Source: Myroides guanonis | Lineage (GTDB): Bacteria; Bacteroidota; Bacteroidia; Flavobacteriales; Flavobacteriaceae | Length of the DNA stretch: 64,000 nucleotides | Direction: 5' to 3' | NCBI RefSeq assembly: GCF_900114085.1 | Contig: NZ_FORU01000001.1 | Span: 186,206 to 250,205 of the forward strand | Shown: in pieces, positions 1 to 8,992 of the stretch | Layout of the letters: each line of letters begins with the position of its first letter | Position numbering within the stretch: position 1 is the stretch's first letter | Notes under the pieces: model-generated | Databases searched by the model: none | The model's input: only the letters and a program-made list of their open reading frames with translations | Told to the model about the DNA's origin: nothing | Position numbers and translations under genes: made by a program

Positions 1-1194
1 ACGGACGTTAAAAACGAGTTGTTTAAGACTATTCACAATAGTTATGTTGGTGGAAACGTGTATTATGATGGAGCTAAATTCACGTATGTAACAGAAACAG
101 GTGAAACTAAAGAAATTACTTTTAAGGAACTTGTTAAAGCTAACGAAACGATAACGAATCTAGTTGCTAATGCAAATGGTACGTTTACATATTATAACGA
201 AGAGGCTTATGCTGCGGATGGTTCATTAAAACCTGGTGCTGTAGGAACTATTATTGATCCTTCTTTAGTAAATGTTACTAAGGTTGAAAATAAATATGTG
301 TTTAAAAACAGCAAGGGAGATATCATTGCTGAATTAGAATATAACGCTGGAGATATTGTATATAATGACAACATAACCAATTTAGGTGTTACAAATGTTC
401 AAGAGGCGATTGAGAAATTATTGACTAAGATAGTTGAAGTTGAAGGAAGTAAGGGAGATTTATTATTAGAAGCGGATGTTCTAGAGTTTTTAGATGGTAG
501 TACTGGATCTGATAAATTATTAGCAGATGTGAAAATCGGTATTGCTGATAGTGGAATTACTTCTGAAAAAATAGCGAATAGCAATGTAACAGCTGAAAAA
601 CTTACTGCTGGATCTGGGACTGAAGGTCGAATTGGTGTTGCTAATGCTGCTGGAGATATTACGTATCAGAATCTTGAAACTACTGTTCAAGCTAATCAGA
701 AAACAGTTATTCTTCAAAATGGTATAAACACAACAGTAGAATCTGCTTCAGATTTAACTAATACCAATCAAACTAACTGGAAAGTAAACGTAGAAACAGC
801 AAAAGGGGCTACAGATAAAGACGTTGCTTCTTTAGGACTTGTTAAAGAAGCTGCATTAAATCCAACAGTGGCAGTAAGTCAAACTGGTGAATTATCTGTT
901 GATTTAAGTAATCTTAATGCTATTAAAGAAGTGAGTGCTGATTACACAGCTCTTATAACTGATGCAATTCTTTTAGGTGATGCAAGCTCTTCAAACATCA
1001 CTATTACATTGCCAACAGCACAAGGGAATAAAGGAAAGAAATTCACTGTTAAGAAGCAGGATGCAAATGAAGATTTCTATGTAAATGTTTCAGGAAGTAT
1101 CAATGGCCATACTGAGCTTTATACAGCTTTACCTCATTCTGGTTGGGACCTGGTTTCTGACGGTACAACATGGAAAATCATCAACAAATTTTAA
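1..1194 (+). CDS. fibre-like surface protein, 3' part (5' end outside window)
   Basis: The frame is open to the left edge of the window, so this is the C-terminal part of a longer protein; the TTG at 19 is not a convincing start because codons before it are also open. The visible ~397 residues are rich in T, N, G and V with few aromatic residues. They carry short tail-fibre-like repeats of the style ITSEKIANSNVTAEKL near residue 190. The last ~85 residues form a distinct domain ending SDGTTWKIINKF, resembling the C-terminal domain of the next gene (ending SNGVEWVIVGRN). No T9SS sorting domain is visible at the C-terminus. Forty-nine bases separate it from the next gene, which has the same composition, so the two probably share a transcript. 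I infer a subunit of an extracellular fibre. The function is not proven. Confidence 0.7.
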   Translation, partial: TDVKNELFKTIHNSYVGGNVYYDGAKFTYVTETGETKEITFKELVKANETITNLVANANGTFTYYNEEAYAADGSLKPGAVGTIIDPSLVNVTKVENKYVFKNSKGDIIAELEYNAGDIVYNDNITNLGVTNVQEAIEKLLTKIVEVEGSKGDLLLEADVLEFLDGSTGSDKLLADVKIGIADSGITSEKIANSNVTAEKLTAGSGTEGRIGVANAAGDITYQNLETTVQANQKTVILQNGINTTVESASDLTNTNQTNWKVNVETAKGATDKDVASLGLVKEAALNPTVAVSQTGELSVDLSNLNAIKEVSADYTALITDAILLGDASSSNITITLPTAQGNKGKKFTVKKQDANEDFYVNVSGSINGHTELYTALPHSGWDLVSDGTTWKIINKF

Positions 1195-1243
1195 TTGTAA
1201 AACATAACACGTTTATAAAAAACGAAAACATAAAACAGACAAA

Positions 1244-3208
1244 ATGAAAAAATTAATACTATCAGCAACATTTGCATTCACATTATTAGCAACATCAAAT
1301 ACTTTTGCACAACAAGGTTTTGGAACAAATCAACCAGATAAATCTGCAGCAGTAGAAATCGTATCTTCTAAAAGAGGTCTTTTAATTCCAAGAATAGAAT
1401 TAACAGCTACTAATACGAATGTTCTTAATAATGGAGAAATTACTGCGCCTGCAAATTCATTATTTATATATAATACTGCAACTGCTGGTTCAGGATCAAC
1501 TGCTGTTACACCAGGTTTCTACTATTGGGAACGTACTAACACAGCTTTAGATACAGCATGGGAAGGTAAATGGGTGCGTTTTGTTTCTGACAATAGTGAA
1601 AGAGATGTTGTTGTAGAGGGAGCAACAAATGGAAATATTGATGTAACTGCTACTGACTATATCAATGGGGTTAAAACTTATGAAGTTAGTGTAAAAGGTG
1701 GTGCTACTGCTGGACAGGTATTAGTTACTAAAGTTGATGCTGGTGTTACAACAACTGAATGGGTTAATCCAAATGATTTTATTTTGGATGTTTTAGTAGG
1801 AGGAAATGCTATTGGAATATCAAAAGATACCAATGGAGATATTGAAGTGAAATTTAATGGTACACTATCTGAAAATACCACGATTGCAACAGGTACACAT
1901 AACTTAGCTATTACAGGATTGGAAAAAGTTACAACTGCACCTGGATTTGTTTTGGTTATGGGAGAAGATGGTATTTTAAAACAAATATCTAAAGATAGTC
2001 TTATCGACGCTAAAAATATGACTAGTTCAGATGGGATTATTACCCTAAACGGTTTAGAAACTGCAGAAAAATCTTTATTAGTGGATGTTGTATTAGGTGT
2101 TGCTGATGGCTCTATTGCTCCTAGTAAATTTAAGGCAGAAACAACAGATGAAGGAAAAGTTCCTGTTGTTAAAACTGACGGTACTGTTGAATGGACGACG
2201 ATTCCAGGAACAAGTGCAGCAACTTTATCTACTGATGGTAAAATTGTTATTGGAAATAATACATCAATTATTAACTCATTAGCTAATGCGGTATTAACTG
2301 CTACTGAATTAAGTATCAAAAAAGAAAGTATTACTTCTGAGGATATCCAAAATGGAACTATTCAAACAGAGGATATGAAAGCTGGTGGTAACACAACAGT
2401 ATTGGTAACTAAGGCAGACGGTACAGTTTCTTGGATTGAACAATCAGATTTAGCAAATAAAGATAATTACAATTTTACAGCTCCTTTGACAAAAGACGCT
2501 GGTGTTGATAACTCAACTGGAGGTAAAGATTTTAATGTGAATATTGAAGGTGCAGCGTTAACTTCAACTTCACTTACTGTTTCGGATGCTACAAACAAAG
2601 CATTATTAGGAGCATTGGCACTTGAAATTACTCCAGGAACTATTGCAGGACAAGTTCTAACTACAACTGGTACAGGTACTGATTTAACGACTTCTTGGGG
2701 AACACCAAACAGTTTAGTATTGGCAAATAATGGTTTAGAAAAGGGAACGGCTGACGCTATTCAATTAGGTGGGGACTTAATCAAAGCAACAACTATTAAC
2801 ACAGGGGTTACAGATGTGGAGCATACTTTAGGTATTAAAGGCTTAGTGAATGTACTTCCAACGGAAGCTAATAAGAATAAAGCAATTGTTGTTGAATCAA
2901 CAACTGGGATATTGCGTACGGTTGATAAAGTGATTACAGGAACTAATGTTGATGTTTCAACTAATGCTGGTTATAGTTTTCACACACCAGAAGTGGTAAT
3001 CAACGTTACATTAGGTAATACTGATGAAAGTATAGTATTTCCATCAGCGGCTTCAGCAGAAGGACAAGTAATTAACATTAAGATCGCTAATAAAAACGAA
3101 AGTCACTCGGGTTATTTAACTGTATTGGATACTTATGGTTCTATGCCTTTCCAAGGATGGATTGTAAAATCAAATGGAGTTGAGTGGGTAATCGTTGGTC
3201 GTAACTAA
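1244..3208 (+). CDS. secreted fibre-like protein with GFGTNQP N-terminus
   Basis: 654 residues. A signal peptide (MKKLILSATFAFTLLATSNTFA, cut near residue 22) is followed by QQGFGTNQPDKSAAVEI and KRGLLIPRIELT. This N-terminal motif recurs in flavobacterial tail-fibre-like surface proteins and in the next gene. A long stretch with diverged repeats follows, for example ESITSEDIQNGTIQTEDM, then VLVTKADGTVSWIEQSDL. The C-terminal ~80 residues form a compact domain like that of the preceding gene. I see no T9SS type A or type B sorting domain and no lipobox, so the route across the outer membrane is unclear. Seventeen bases separate it from the next start. Likely role (inference): structural fibre subunit of the surface cluster encoded at 1-13242. 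Confidence 0.75.
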   Translation: MKKLILSATFAFTLLATSNTFAQQGFGTNQPDKSAAVEIVSSKRGLLIPRIELTATNTNVLNNGEITAPANSLFIYNTATAGSGSTAVTPGFYYWERTNTALDTAWEGKWVRFVSDNSERDVVVEGATNGNIDVTATDYINGVKTYEVSVKGGATAGQVLVTKVDAGVTTTEWVNPNDFILDVLVGGNAIGISKDTNGDIEVKFNGTLSENTTIATGTHNLAITGLEKVTTAPGFVLVMGEDGILKQISKDSLIDAKNMTSSDGIITLNGLETAEKSLLVDVVLGVADGSIAPSKFKAETTDEGKVPVVKTDGTVEWTTIPGTSAATLSTDGKIVIGNNTSIINSLANAVLTATELSIKKESITSEDIQNGTIQTEDMKAGGNTTVLVTKADGTVSWIEQSDLANKDNYNFTAPLTKDAGVDNSTGGKDFNVNIEGAALTSTSLTVSDATNKALLGALALEITPGTIAGQVLTTTGTGTDLTTSWGTPNSLVLANNGLEKGTADAIQLGGDLIKATTINTGVTDVEHTLGIKGLVNVLPTEANKNKAIVVESTTGILRTVDKVITGTNVDVSTNAGYSFHTPEVVINVTLGNTDESIVFPSAASAEGQVINIKIANKNESHSGYLTVLDTYGSMPFQGWIVKSNGVEWVIVGRN

Positions 3209-3224
3209 TACAATAATTTCAACA

Positions 3225-5054
3225 ATGAATAAAAGGATTTTAAATATAAGTACTCTTGTTGCAGTGTTGGCGTTTTGTGCTCAAAACGCCACTGCTCAGC
3301 AGGGTTTTGGAACGAATCAACCGAGTAAAGCTTCGGTGATTGAAATGAAATCAGAATCGAAAGGATTACTAATACCACGAGTTACATTAACTAGTGCTAT
3401 TGAATTTGGTCCTATTACTGGTGGTTCAATAACTGGAGTCTCTGCAGAAACTAATTCTTTATTGGTTTACAATATTGGAACAAGTGAGGCAGGAATAGCA
3501 GATGTAAATAAAGTTATACCTGGTTATTATTATTGGACAACTGCAAATCAACGATGGAATCGTTTAGTTGCAGATAACGATACTTCTGCATTAACATTGG
3601 TTGGAGATGTTACCGGTTCAATTGGAAACAACTCTGTAGTAAAAATACAAGGTAGAGATGTAAGTAATACAGCTCCTACTTCTAATCAAGTGCTTGCATG
3701 GAACGGTACTGCTTGGGAACCAACAACTATATCTACAACGCAGATTGGAAATGGACAAGATGTTTCAGCTGCAAGTAATAAGGTTGCTTTAGGAGGGACT
3801 CCTGTGGGAGCGGCTTTAAAAGCTTTTTCTATTGATGTAAATGAAGGAAATCTAACTTTATCAAACATTGGAGGAAAAGTACTTACTAGTCAGATTACAC
3901 AAGGTACTGCTAATCAAGTTTTGGTTACAAGTACAGACGGAACTACAACAAATTGGGTAGATCAAACAGCTATAGTACCTGAAACAACAAATGTATTAGA
4001 GTCTTCAGAAAATGCGTTAGCATCAACGGTTAATGGTAAAAAAGATACAACTACTATAATCAATTCGGTTGGTAACTCAATTGACACAGATGGTAAGTTG
4101 GTAACTACAGTAAATGGTGTAAAAGGTGACGGACTGGATTTAACAGAAGTTATTCAAGCTGAACAGTTAAGAACGGTGGTAGCTGAAGGTACGGGAATTA
4201 AAGTAGTAGGGCCTGTGCCTGATAATACAGCCAATACTATAACATATACCGTAAGTGCTGATCCAAGTACAATTGCTTTAGCTGGTGATGTAACTGGGAA
4301 TGCGGGAGCAACAAAAGTGGAGGGAATTCAAGGTACGCCTGTGAGTGGTGTTTCACCAACAACAGACGGACAGACTTTGGTTTATGACTCAACTAGTAGA
4401 AAGTGGATTGTTGGTACACCGAATGTAGACGCAGGAGATGTGTTAAATGCTAAAGACTTACTAGGTGCTGATGGACTTGATGCTACTATTGAAGTTGTAT
4501 CAGGAGGTACTAAATCATTATTAGTAGAGACAAGTTTGCGTGTGAAAGAGGAATCTATTACAACAGCACATATCCAAAACGGAACAATTGGTGTAGTAGA
4601 TATTGCAGAAGCAGGAACTAATCAAGTATTGGTAACAGGATCTGATAACAAACCAGTATGGAAAGACCAAAGTAAAGTGTCGCCAAAGTTCTTCTACATG
4701 CCAGCTGTGATTTTTGATACATCTGTTCAAGGAACAACGACACGTGATTTATACCAAGAATATGTAAATCAGTTTACAGGTGGGGCAGTAGGGTCAACAA
4801 ATGCACCTTATAATATCTCTCATGGACCAGCTGGTACTACGCCACTTCAATATGCAGGAGGAATCGTAGGAAGTACAGGAGCTCCATCTGATATTACAGT
4901 ATTTGCTAAAGGAGATTTATACTACTATGTAACTTACTTCGATGAAGCGGTATTTGAAAATCTTTCAATTGATATTGATGGAAAATTAAAATACACCGTT
5001 AAAGCAGGTGCAACACCAAGCTCATACATGAATATTGTATTTGTGATTAAATAA
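3225..5054 (+). CDS. secreted fibre-like protein, paralogue of preceding gene
   Basis: The start is placed at the ATG at 3225 rather than an upstream in-frame ATG at 3195. It gives a clean signal peptide (MNKRILNISTLVAVLAFCAQNATA), and the upstream ATG overlaps the preceding gene. About 609 residues. The mature N-terminus QQGFGTNQPSKASVIEM...KGLLIPRVTLT matches the preceding protein. Repeats include ALAGDVTGNAGATKVEGIQG-type modules and ESITTAHIQNGTI followed by VLVTGSDNKPVWKDQSKV. The final ~140 residues differ from the other two fibre proteins (aromatic-rich, YYYVTYFDEAVF, ending NIVFVIK), so this may be a tip or head variant; that is inference. No sorting domain is visible. A stable hairpin follows the gene at 5069-5097. 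Confidence 0.75.
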   Translation: MNKRILNISTLVAVLAFCAQNATAQQGFGTNQPSKASVIEMKSESKGLLIPRVTLTSAIEFGPITGGSITGVSAETNSLLVYNIGTSEAGIADVNKVIPGYYYWTTANQRWNRLVADNDTSALTLVGDVTGSIGNNSVVKIQGRDVSNTAPTSNQVLAWNGTAWEPTTISTTQIGNGQDVSAASNKVALGGTPVGAALKAFSIDVNEGNLTLSNIGGKVLTSQITQGTANQVLVTSTDGTTTNWVDQTAIVPETTNVLESSENALASTVNGKKDTTTIINSVGNSIDTDGKLVTTVNGVKGDGLDLTEVIQAEQLRTVVAEGTGIKVVGPVPDNTANTITYTVSADPSTIALAGDVTGNAGATKVEGIQGTPVSGVSPTTDGQTLVYDSTSRKWIVGTPNVDAGDVLNAKDLLGADGLDATIEVVSGGTKSLLVETSLRVKEESITTAHIQNGTIGVVDIAEAGTNQVLVTGSDNKPVWKDQSKVSPKFFYMPAVIFDTSVQGTTTRDLYQEYVNQFTGGAVGSTNAPYNISHGPAGTTPLQYAGGIVGSTGAPSDITVFAKGDLYYYVTYFDEAVFENLSIDIDGKLKYTVKAGATPSSYMNIVFVIK

Positions 5055-5068
5055 TAACAGTTAGAAAT

Positions 5069-5097
5069 CTCTAGCAATATTTAAAATGTTGCTAGAG
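5069..5097 (+). terminator. intercistronic hairpin after fibre genes
   Basis: CTCTAGCAA pairs with TTGCTAGAG (9 bp, perfect) around an 11-base loop, followed by TTT and then A-rich sequence. The T-tract is short, so it could be a partial terminator or an mRNA-processing/stability element between the fibre genes and the downstream part of the cluster. Confidence 0.55.
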
Positions 5098-5145
5098 TTT
5101 AAAAAACTAACAGCTAAAAATTAAGACATTAAATACAAGAACAAA

Positions 5146-5832
5146 ATGAGAAAATATTTAGATAAAATAGAGTTTAAAAAAACCTTAGGGATTTTAATGT
5201 TTACGGTTGTATTCATAAATAGTAGTGTGGTTTATTCTCAAAGTACTATACAATCGGAAAAAGCAGCGACGTATGATATTTTAGTACCCTATAACGTGCC
5301 TTTTAACTTTAAGTTAGAAAGCAATGCAACTTGGGAACTTAAAAATGCTGAGGGTCAGCAGATTCATTCGGGAAAGGGTAGTTTGGAGAATAATGTGTTC
5401 AGTATTCCTGGTGATTATGTGCTACACATACAAACTGTGTTCAATCCCAATTTATGTGATTCCAATCAATCTCCAAAGAAAATAAATATAAAAGCAAGCG
5501 CCATGAAAATGGTATTTGATTTTGAGAGTGTTACTTTTTCAAAAATGATTGTTGGTGGACAAGCTACTGATGGGATTACGGTTCGTGTTAATGTTGATTA
5601 TTCTTCGCTTGAAAATAATACCGCGATTTATACGTACGGCTTTGTTACAGCAGGAGTGGACACAACGGTTGTTGGAAAACTGAAAAACGGACAAGTAACA
5701 CTTCAACAAGGAATGAACACACTTGAGTTTGAGTTGGAAGGACAAGCCACAGCGGGTAATTATATTATGTTTGATTTTGTTGATGTCAATGGAGAGGTTC
5801 AGTCGTATGGTTTAACTCAAAAAATAGAATAA
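5146..5832 (+). CDS. small secreted protein of unknown function
   Basis: 228 residues. A hydrophobic segment at residues 13-30 (LGILMFTVVFINSSVVYSQ) looks like a signal peptide, with cleavage before QSTIQ. The mature part is beta-rich with alternating hydrophobic residues. It falls into an N-terminal half resembling a PKD/Ig-like strand pattern (SIPGDYVLHIQTVFNP) and a C-terminal half ending GEVQSYGLTQKIE. I do not recognise the family. It lies between the fibre genes and the RCC1-type protein, and its TAA overlaps the ATG of the next gene by one base. Translational coupling and a shared role in the surface cluster are therefore likely. Confidence 0.65.
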   Translation: MRKYLDKIEFKKTLGILMFTVVFINSSVVYSQSTIQSEKAATYDILVPYNVPFNFKLESNATWELKNAEGQQIHSGKGSLENNVFSIPGDYVLHIQTVFNPNLCDSNQSPKKINIKASAMKMVFDFESVTFSKMIVGGQATDGITVRVNVDYSSLENNTAIYTYGFVTAGVDTTVVGKLKNGQVTLQQGMNTLEFELEGQATAGNYIMFDFVDVNGEVQSYGLTQKIE

Positions 5833-7556
5833 TGATGAAAAACTATATAGAACGCATTCTTTTAACAACGGTATGGTTACTTTCTATCACAGGAGTAGGT
5901 TCGGTGCTTCACGCACAAGAGGGTTCCTATTGTATTAGTGGATGTAACGGGAATACATTTATTTGGTCTGATGACCCAAATACTTTGGAGTATGACAATA
6001 TGGTGTCTGGTTTTCACTCTACGATATTAAAAGAAGCGGATGGATCAGTGAAGGTTTGGGGACAAGGTGCAAAAGCTAATAACACAAAGATAAATGTACC
6101 TCTTGTTGTATCTCCTGCAAATGGATTCGACTATAAAGGGGAAATTCTTAAAGTTACGTTGGCGAGTATAGCCTCAACAAGTAATAGCGGTCAACAGTTT
6201 GCAATCTTAACTACGGATGGGCTTTATATGTGGGGTGGAACAGGTGTGTTGGTGAGTGCGACTGTGAAAAATACTACTGCTTTTGGAAAGGTAAGTGTTG
6301 GGGGTAATGCGAATGGACTTCCAGCAGGAGTTAAACCTACGGATGTAAAAATGCTATTCGGAAGTTATAAGACTTTAGGGTTAGTTACCTGTGATGGACA
6401 AGCTTGGATGTTGTCCGGTATGGGAGGGAAAGATGGAAAAGGTGATAATAATGATAGCGCCTCTACTTGGACACGTGTTAAGACATCTACTAATACTAAT
6501 TTAACGAATGTTGTAGCCATGCGTGGAACGTACAATGCTATGATGGCCTTGACGAGTACAGGAGAACTATATACTTGGGGTACAGCAACCTATTTAGGTA
6601 ATAACACAGTTGCTTCTAATAATAGATACGCTACCAAAATGGTTCTACCAACTGGTGTTACTGCTAAAATGATAGGAATGACCTATAATAGAACTACTGG
6701 TGATTCTTGGGAAGGTTGGACACCGGTGTCAACACAAGGTAATAGTTATTATGTCTTAGGTACTAATGGAAATTTGTATGCACTTGGAAATAATAAGTTG
6801 AAACAATTAGGTGATTATTCGGCTGATTCGAGAAATTCTTGGATTAGAGTGAAATCAAATAACTCAAATTCTTATATGTCAGATATCATTTGGTTTAGCC
6901 CTAATGAACACGATTACGGAGGACATGCTGCTGTGAGTGCTTTGACTAAATCAGGAAAGTTGTGGTCTTGGGGTTCAAATGACGGTCAGATGATTGGTGG
7001 AGGTAGCAATACGGGTGCTAAAGATCCTATTTTTATGGGTAGAGGTCTTGGCAATAACGACAACTTGATTGCTGTTGAGACAGGAGGTCATACTACGATG
7101 ATTGTTCGTGAATGCAGTATGAGATATGGTTATATTGGACACAGGGTTAACGGAAGTATGGGAGATGCTACAGATGCTTCTGTGTTTGAAAGCAAATTTA
7201 ACTTTGACACCACCGCCGAAATTAACTTATGTGGTGCTCCAACGGCACCTGTTGTACAAGGTACATTAAAAATGTGTGAAGGATTTACAATTGACTTAAA
7301 AGAAGCAATTTTTGATGATGTAGCTCTTGACGATGATTTGGAGTGGTTTACAAATGTTGCTGGAACAATCCCTGTAGATGATCCCTCTGCTGTTGGTCCA
7401 GGTACTTATTATGCTGCTTACAAAAATAATACTTGTCCGAATAAACCTACTACAAAGGTTGTTGTATCGTATTTCGTAAAAGGTGAGGATGGATTTCAAA
7501 AGTGTACTAATGGACTATTAATCACTAATCCGATGATTTATCAACGTATGAAGTAA
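5832..7556 (+). CDS. secreted RCC1-repeat propeller protein with C-terminal Ig-like domain
   Basis: 574 residues. The start ATG overlaps the previous stop by one base. A signal peptide (to about residue 29, ...GSVLHAQ) is followed by roughly seven RCC1/BNR-type blades at residues 50-430. Their hallmarks are recurring W-G pairs: VKVWGQG, LYMWGGTG, LYTWGTA, LWSWGSNDGQ, each preceded by a small polar -G-G-H/S- turn and A-L-T. Residues ~470-560 form a cysteine-containing Ig-like module (KMCEGFTIDLKEAIF ... GTYYAAYKNNTCPNKP), as seen before sorting domains in T9SS adhesins, but the protein ends without a type B domain (NGLLITNPMIYQRMK). RCC1 propellers are best known as protein-interaction scaffolds. 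Here the protein is likely periplasmic or surface-exposed. Partner unknown. Confidence 0.7.
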   Translation: MMKNYIERILLTTVWLLSITGVGSVLHAQEGSYCISGCNGNTFIWSDDPNTLEYDNMVSGFHSTILKEADGSVKVWGQGAKANNTKINVPLVVSPANGFDYKGEILKVTLASIASTSNSGQQFAILTTDGLYMWGGTGVLVSATVKNTTAFGKVSVGGNANGLPAGVKPTDVKMLFGSYKTLGLVTCDGQAWMLSGMGGKDGKGDNNDSASTWTRVKTSTNTNLTNVVAMRGTYNAMMALTSTGELYTWGTATYLGNNTVASNNRYATKMVLPTGVTAKMIGMTYNRTTGDSWEGWTPVSTQGNSYYVLGTNGNLYALGNNKLKQLGDYSADSRNSWIRVKSNNSNSYMSDIIWFSPNEHDYGGHAAVSALTKSGKLWSWGSNDGQMIGGGSNTGAKDPIFMGRGLGNNDNLIAVETGGHTTMIVRECSMRYGYIGHRVNGSMGDATDASVFESKFNFDTTAEINLCGAPTAPVVQGTLKMCEGFTIDLKEAIFDDVALDDDLEWFTNVAGTIPVDDPSAVGPGTYYAAYKNNTCPNKPTTKVVVSYFVKGEDGFQKCTNGLLITNPMIYQRMK

Positions 7557-7564
7557 TAAGTTTG

Positions 7565-7603
7565 AGGTGCAACACCAAAACTGAAAAGCAAGGAGTTGTA
7601 CCT
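7565..7603 (+). promoter_or_regulatory. intercistronic stem-loop
   Basis: AGGTGCAAC pairs with GTTGTACCT (9 bp including one G-U pair) across a 21-base loop, between the RCC1-type gene and the type B substrate gene. No T-tract follows, so an mRNA stability or processing element is more likely than a terminator. Confidence 0.4.
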
Positions 7604-7623
7604 GAAACTAAAATATGGAACCT

Positions 7624-8880
7624 ATGAAAAAAACTATATATAAAGGATTGTTTGCCACACTGCTTCCCATGGCGGGAGTAGCGCAAACAGTTAACGAAGG
7701 GATTTTAACTGTACTTCCTAATACAGATGTTTCTACAGTATCTTCTTTTTCTAATGAAAAGGATGCAGCTGTTAAAAATGACGGAAGTTTCTATTTCTAT
7801 TCTCACTTTAATAACGAAGGGATTTACACTTTTGATGATAAAAAGAAGAATTCGTATGCGATTTTTGAACCATATGAAGGAATAGGAGGTACTCAAGAAA
7901 TTACGGGTTCAGCTCCTAGTGAGTTCTATGATGTGTTGTTTAATAACTCAACTGTAACTAGAGCTTTTGAACTTAAAAATGATATGAGTGTTGGTGGTAC
8001 TGCTAATTTCAATAAGGGTATCGTTCAAATCGATTCTGTAAAGGGAGCAATGGTATTCCAAAAAGGAGCTACAAGCATTAATATGTCTGATAAAAGTCAT
8101 GCTGATGGAGAAGTAGAAAAAGTCGGGAACGAAGCTTTTTCTTATCCAATTGGTGATGAGGGAATGTATCGATTTGCTAAGATTTCAGCTCCTAAAACGC
8201 TGAAAGATTCTTTTTTTGGTAAATACTACTTTAAAAATTCGGACAGAGATCAACCACATGCTAGTAGAGCTGGTGTTATTGAACTTATCGACAATAAAGA
8301 ATATTGGACCATTGAAAGAGATGATGCTACTAAAAGTGATATCATTTTAACTTTGAGTTGGGATCCTAGAACAACTCCAAATGAGTTGTTGAAAAATGCG
8401 GAGAAGGAGTTGCGAATTATTCGTTGGGATCGTTCTCAAAACCTTTGGGTAGACGAGGGAGGTATTGTAGATATGAACGCTAAAACAGTCACTTCTCCAA
8501 CTACGGTTGATGGGTATGGAATCTTTACGCTGGGAACGGTTAAAGAACAACTAATCTTAGAAGGAGATGTTGTTATCTATAACGCGGTTACTCCAAATGG
8601 AGATGGTTTCAACGACCACTTTGTTATTGATAATATTGAACGTTTTCCTAATAATAAAGTTGAAGTATTTAATCGATGGGGGGTGAAGGTTTACTCAACC
8701 ACTGGTTACAACAATACGGATAATAACTTTAAAGGTTATTCGGACGGACGTATAACAATCAACAAAGGAGAACAATTATCAAGTGGTACTTACTATTATA
8801 TCGTGGAGTATGAATACAAAGATGCTAGTGGATCACGTATGATTAAAAAAGCTGGCTTTTTACATTTAGAAACTGAATAA
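7624..8880 (+). CDS. T9SS type B sorting-domain surface protein
   Basis: An ATG at 7615 adds three residues; the start at 7624 (MKKTIYKGLFATLLPMAGVAQ) is preferred because it begins a normal signal peptide. About 418 residues. The C-terminal ~100 residues are a clear gliding-motility-associated type B sorting domain: VTPNGDGFNDHFVIDNIE, VEVFNRWGVKVYS, then G-YSDGR and SSGTYYYIVEYEY, ending KKAGFLHLETE. In the T9SS such domains direct translocation across the outer membrane and, unlike type A domains, are known to depend on a PorP/SprF-family partner. That partner is encoded by the next gene. The N-terminal part is beta-rich and unrecognised. Likely role: the surface-exported anchor or component of this cluster. 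Confidence 0.88.
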   Translation: MKKTIYKGLFATLLPMAGVAQTVNEGILTVLPNTDVSTVSSFSNEKDAAVKNDGSFYFYSHFNNEGIYTFDDKKKNSYAIFEPYEGIGGTQEITGSAPSEFYDVLFNNSTVTRAFELKNDMSVGGTANFNKGIVQIDSVKGAMVFQKGATSINMSDKSHADGEVEKVGNEAFSYPIGDEGMYRFAKISAPKTLKDSFFGKYYFKNSDRDQPHASRAGVIELIDNKEYWTIERDDATKSDIILTLSWDPRTTPNELLKNAEKELRIIRWDRSQNLWVDEGGIVDMNAKTVTSPTTVDGYGIFTLGTVKEQLILEGDVVIYNAVTPNGDGFNDHFVIDNIERFPNNKVEVFNRWGVKVYSTTGYNNTDNNFKGYSDGRITINKGEQLSSGTYYYIVEYEYKDASGSRMIKKAGFLHLETE

Positions 8881-8882
8881 TA

Positions 8883-8975
8883 CTCGATTTTCGACCAATA
8901 AAAGAGATTGTGTATCAGGTCTATAAGGACGATATAGCGTATTAAAATCTCGACTATCAATTATCGAAAAGCGAG
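8883..8975 (+). promoter_or_regulatory. long intercistronic inverted repeat upstream of the PorP/SprF gene
   Basis: CTCGATTTTCGA (8883-8894) pairs with TCGAAAAGCGAG (8964-8975) with one mismatch, enclosing a second stem GAGATT/AATCTC. The structure fills most of the 112-base spacer between the type B substrate and the PorP/SprF gene. It could set the ratio of the two products. Inference only. Confidence 0.45.
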
Positions 8976-8992
8976 CAAAGGACAAAAAAACT

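Noticed and set aside
1678..2319. 213-codon open frame on the minus strand inside a fibre gene
   Set aside because: It lies wholly opposite a gene with signal peptide and paralogue, is T/S/V/P-rich as expected from the complement of a T/N/G-rich repeat gene, and has no recognisable domain.
1..5054. Phage tail-fibre module
   Set aside because: The proteins carry Sec signal peptides and sit with T9SS components; no other tail genes are present.
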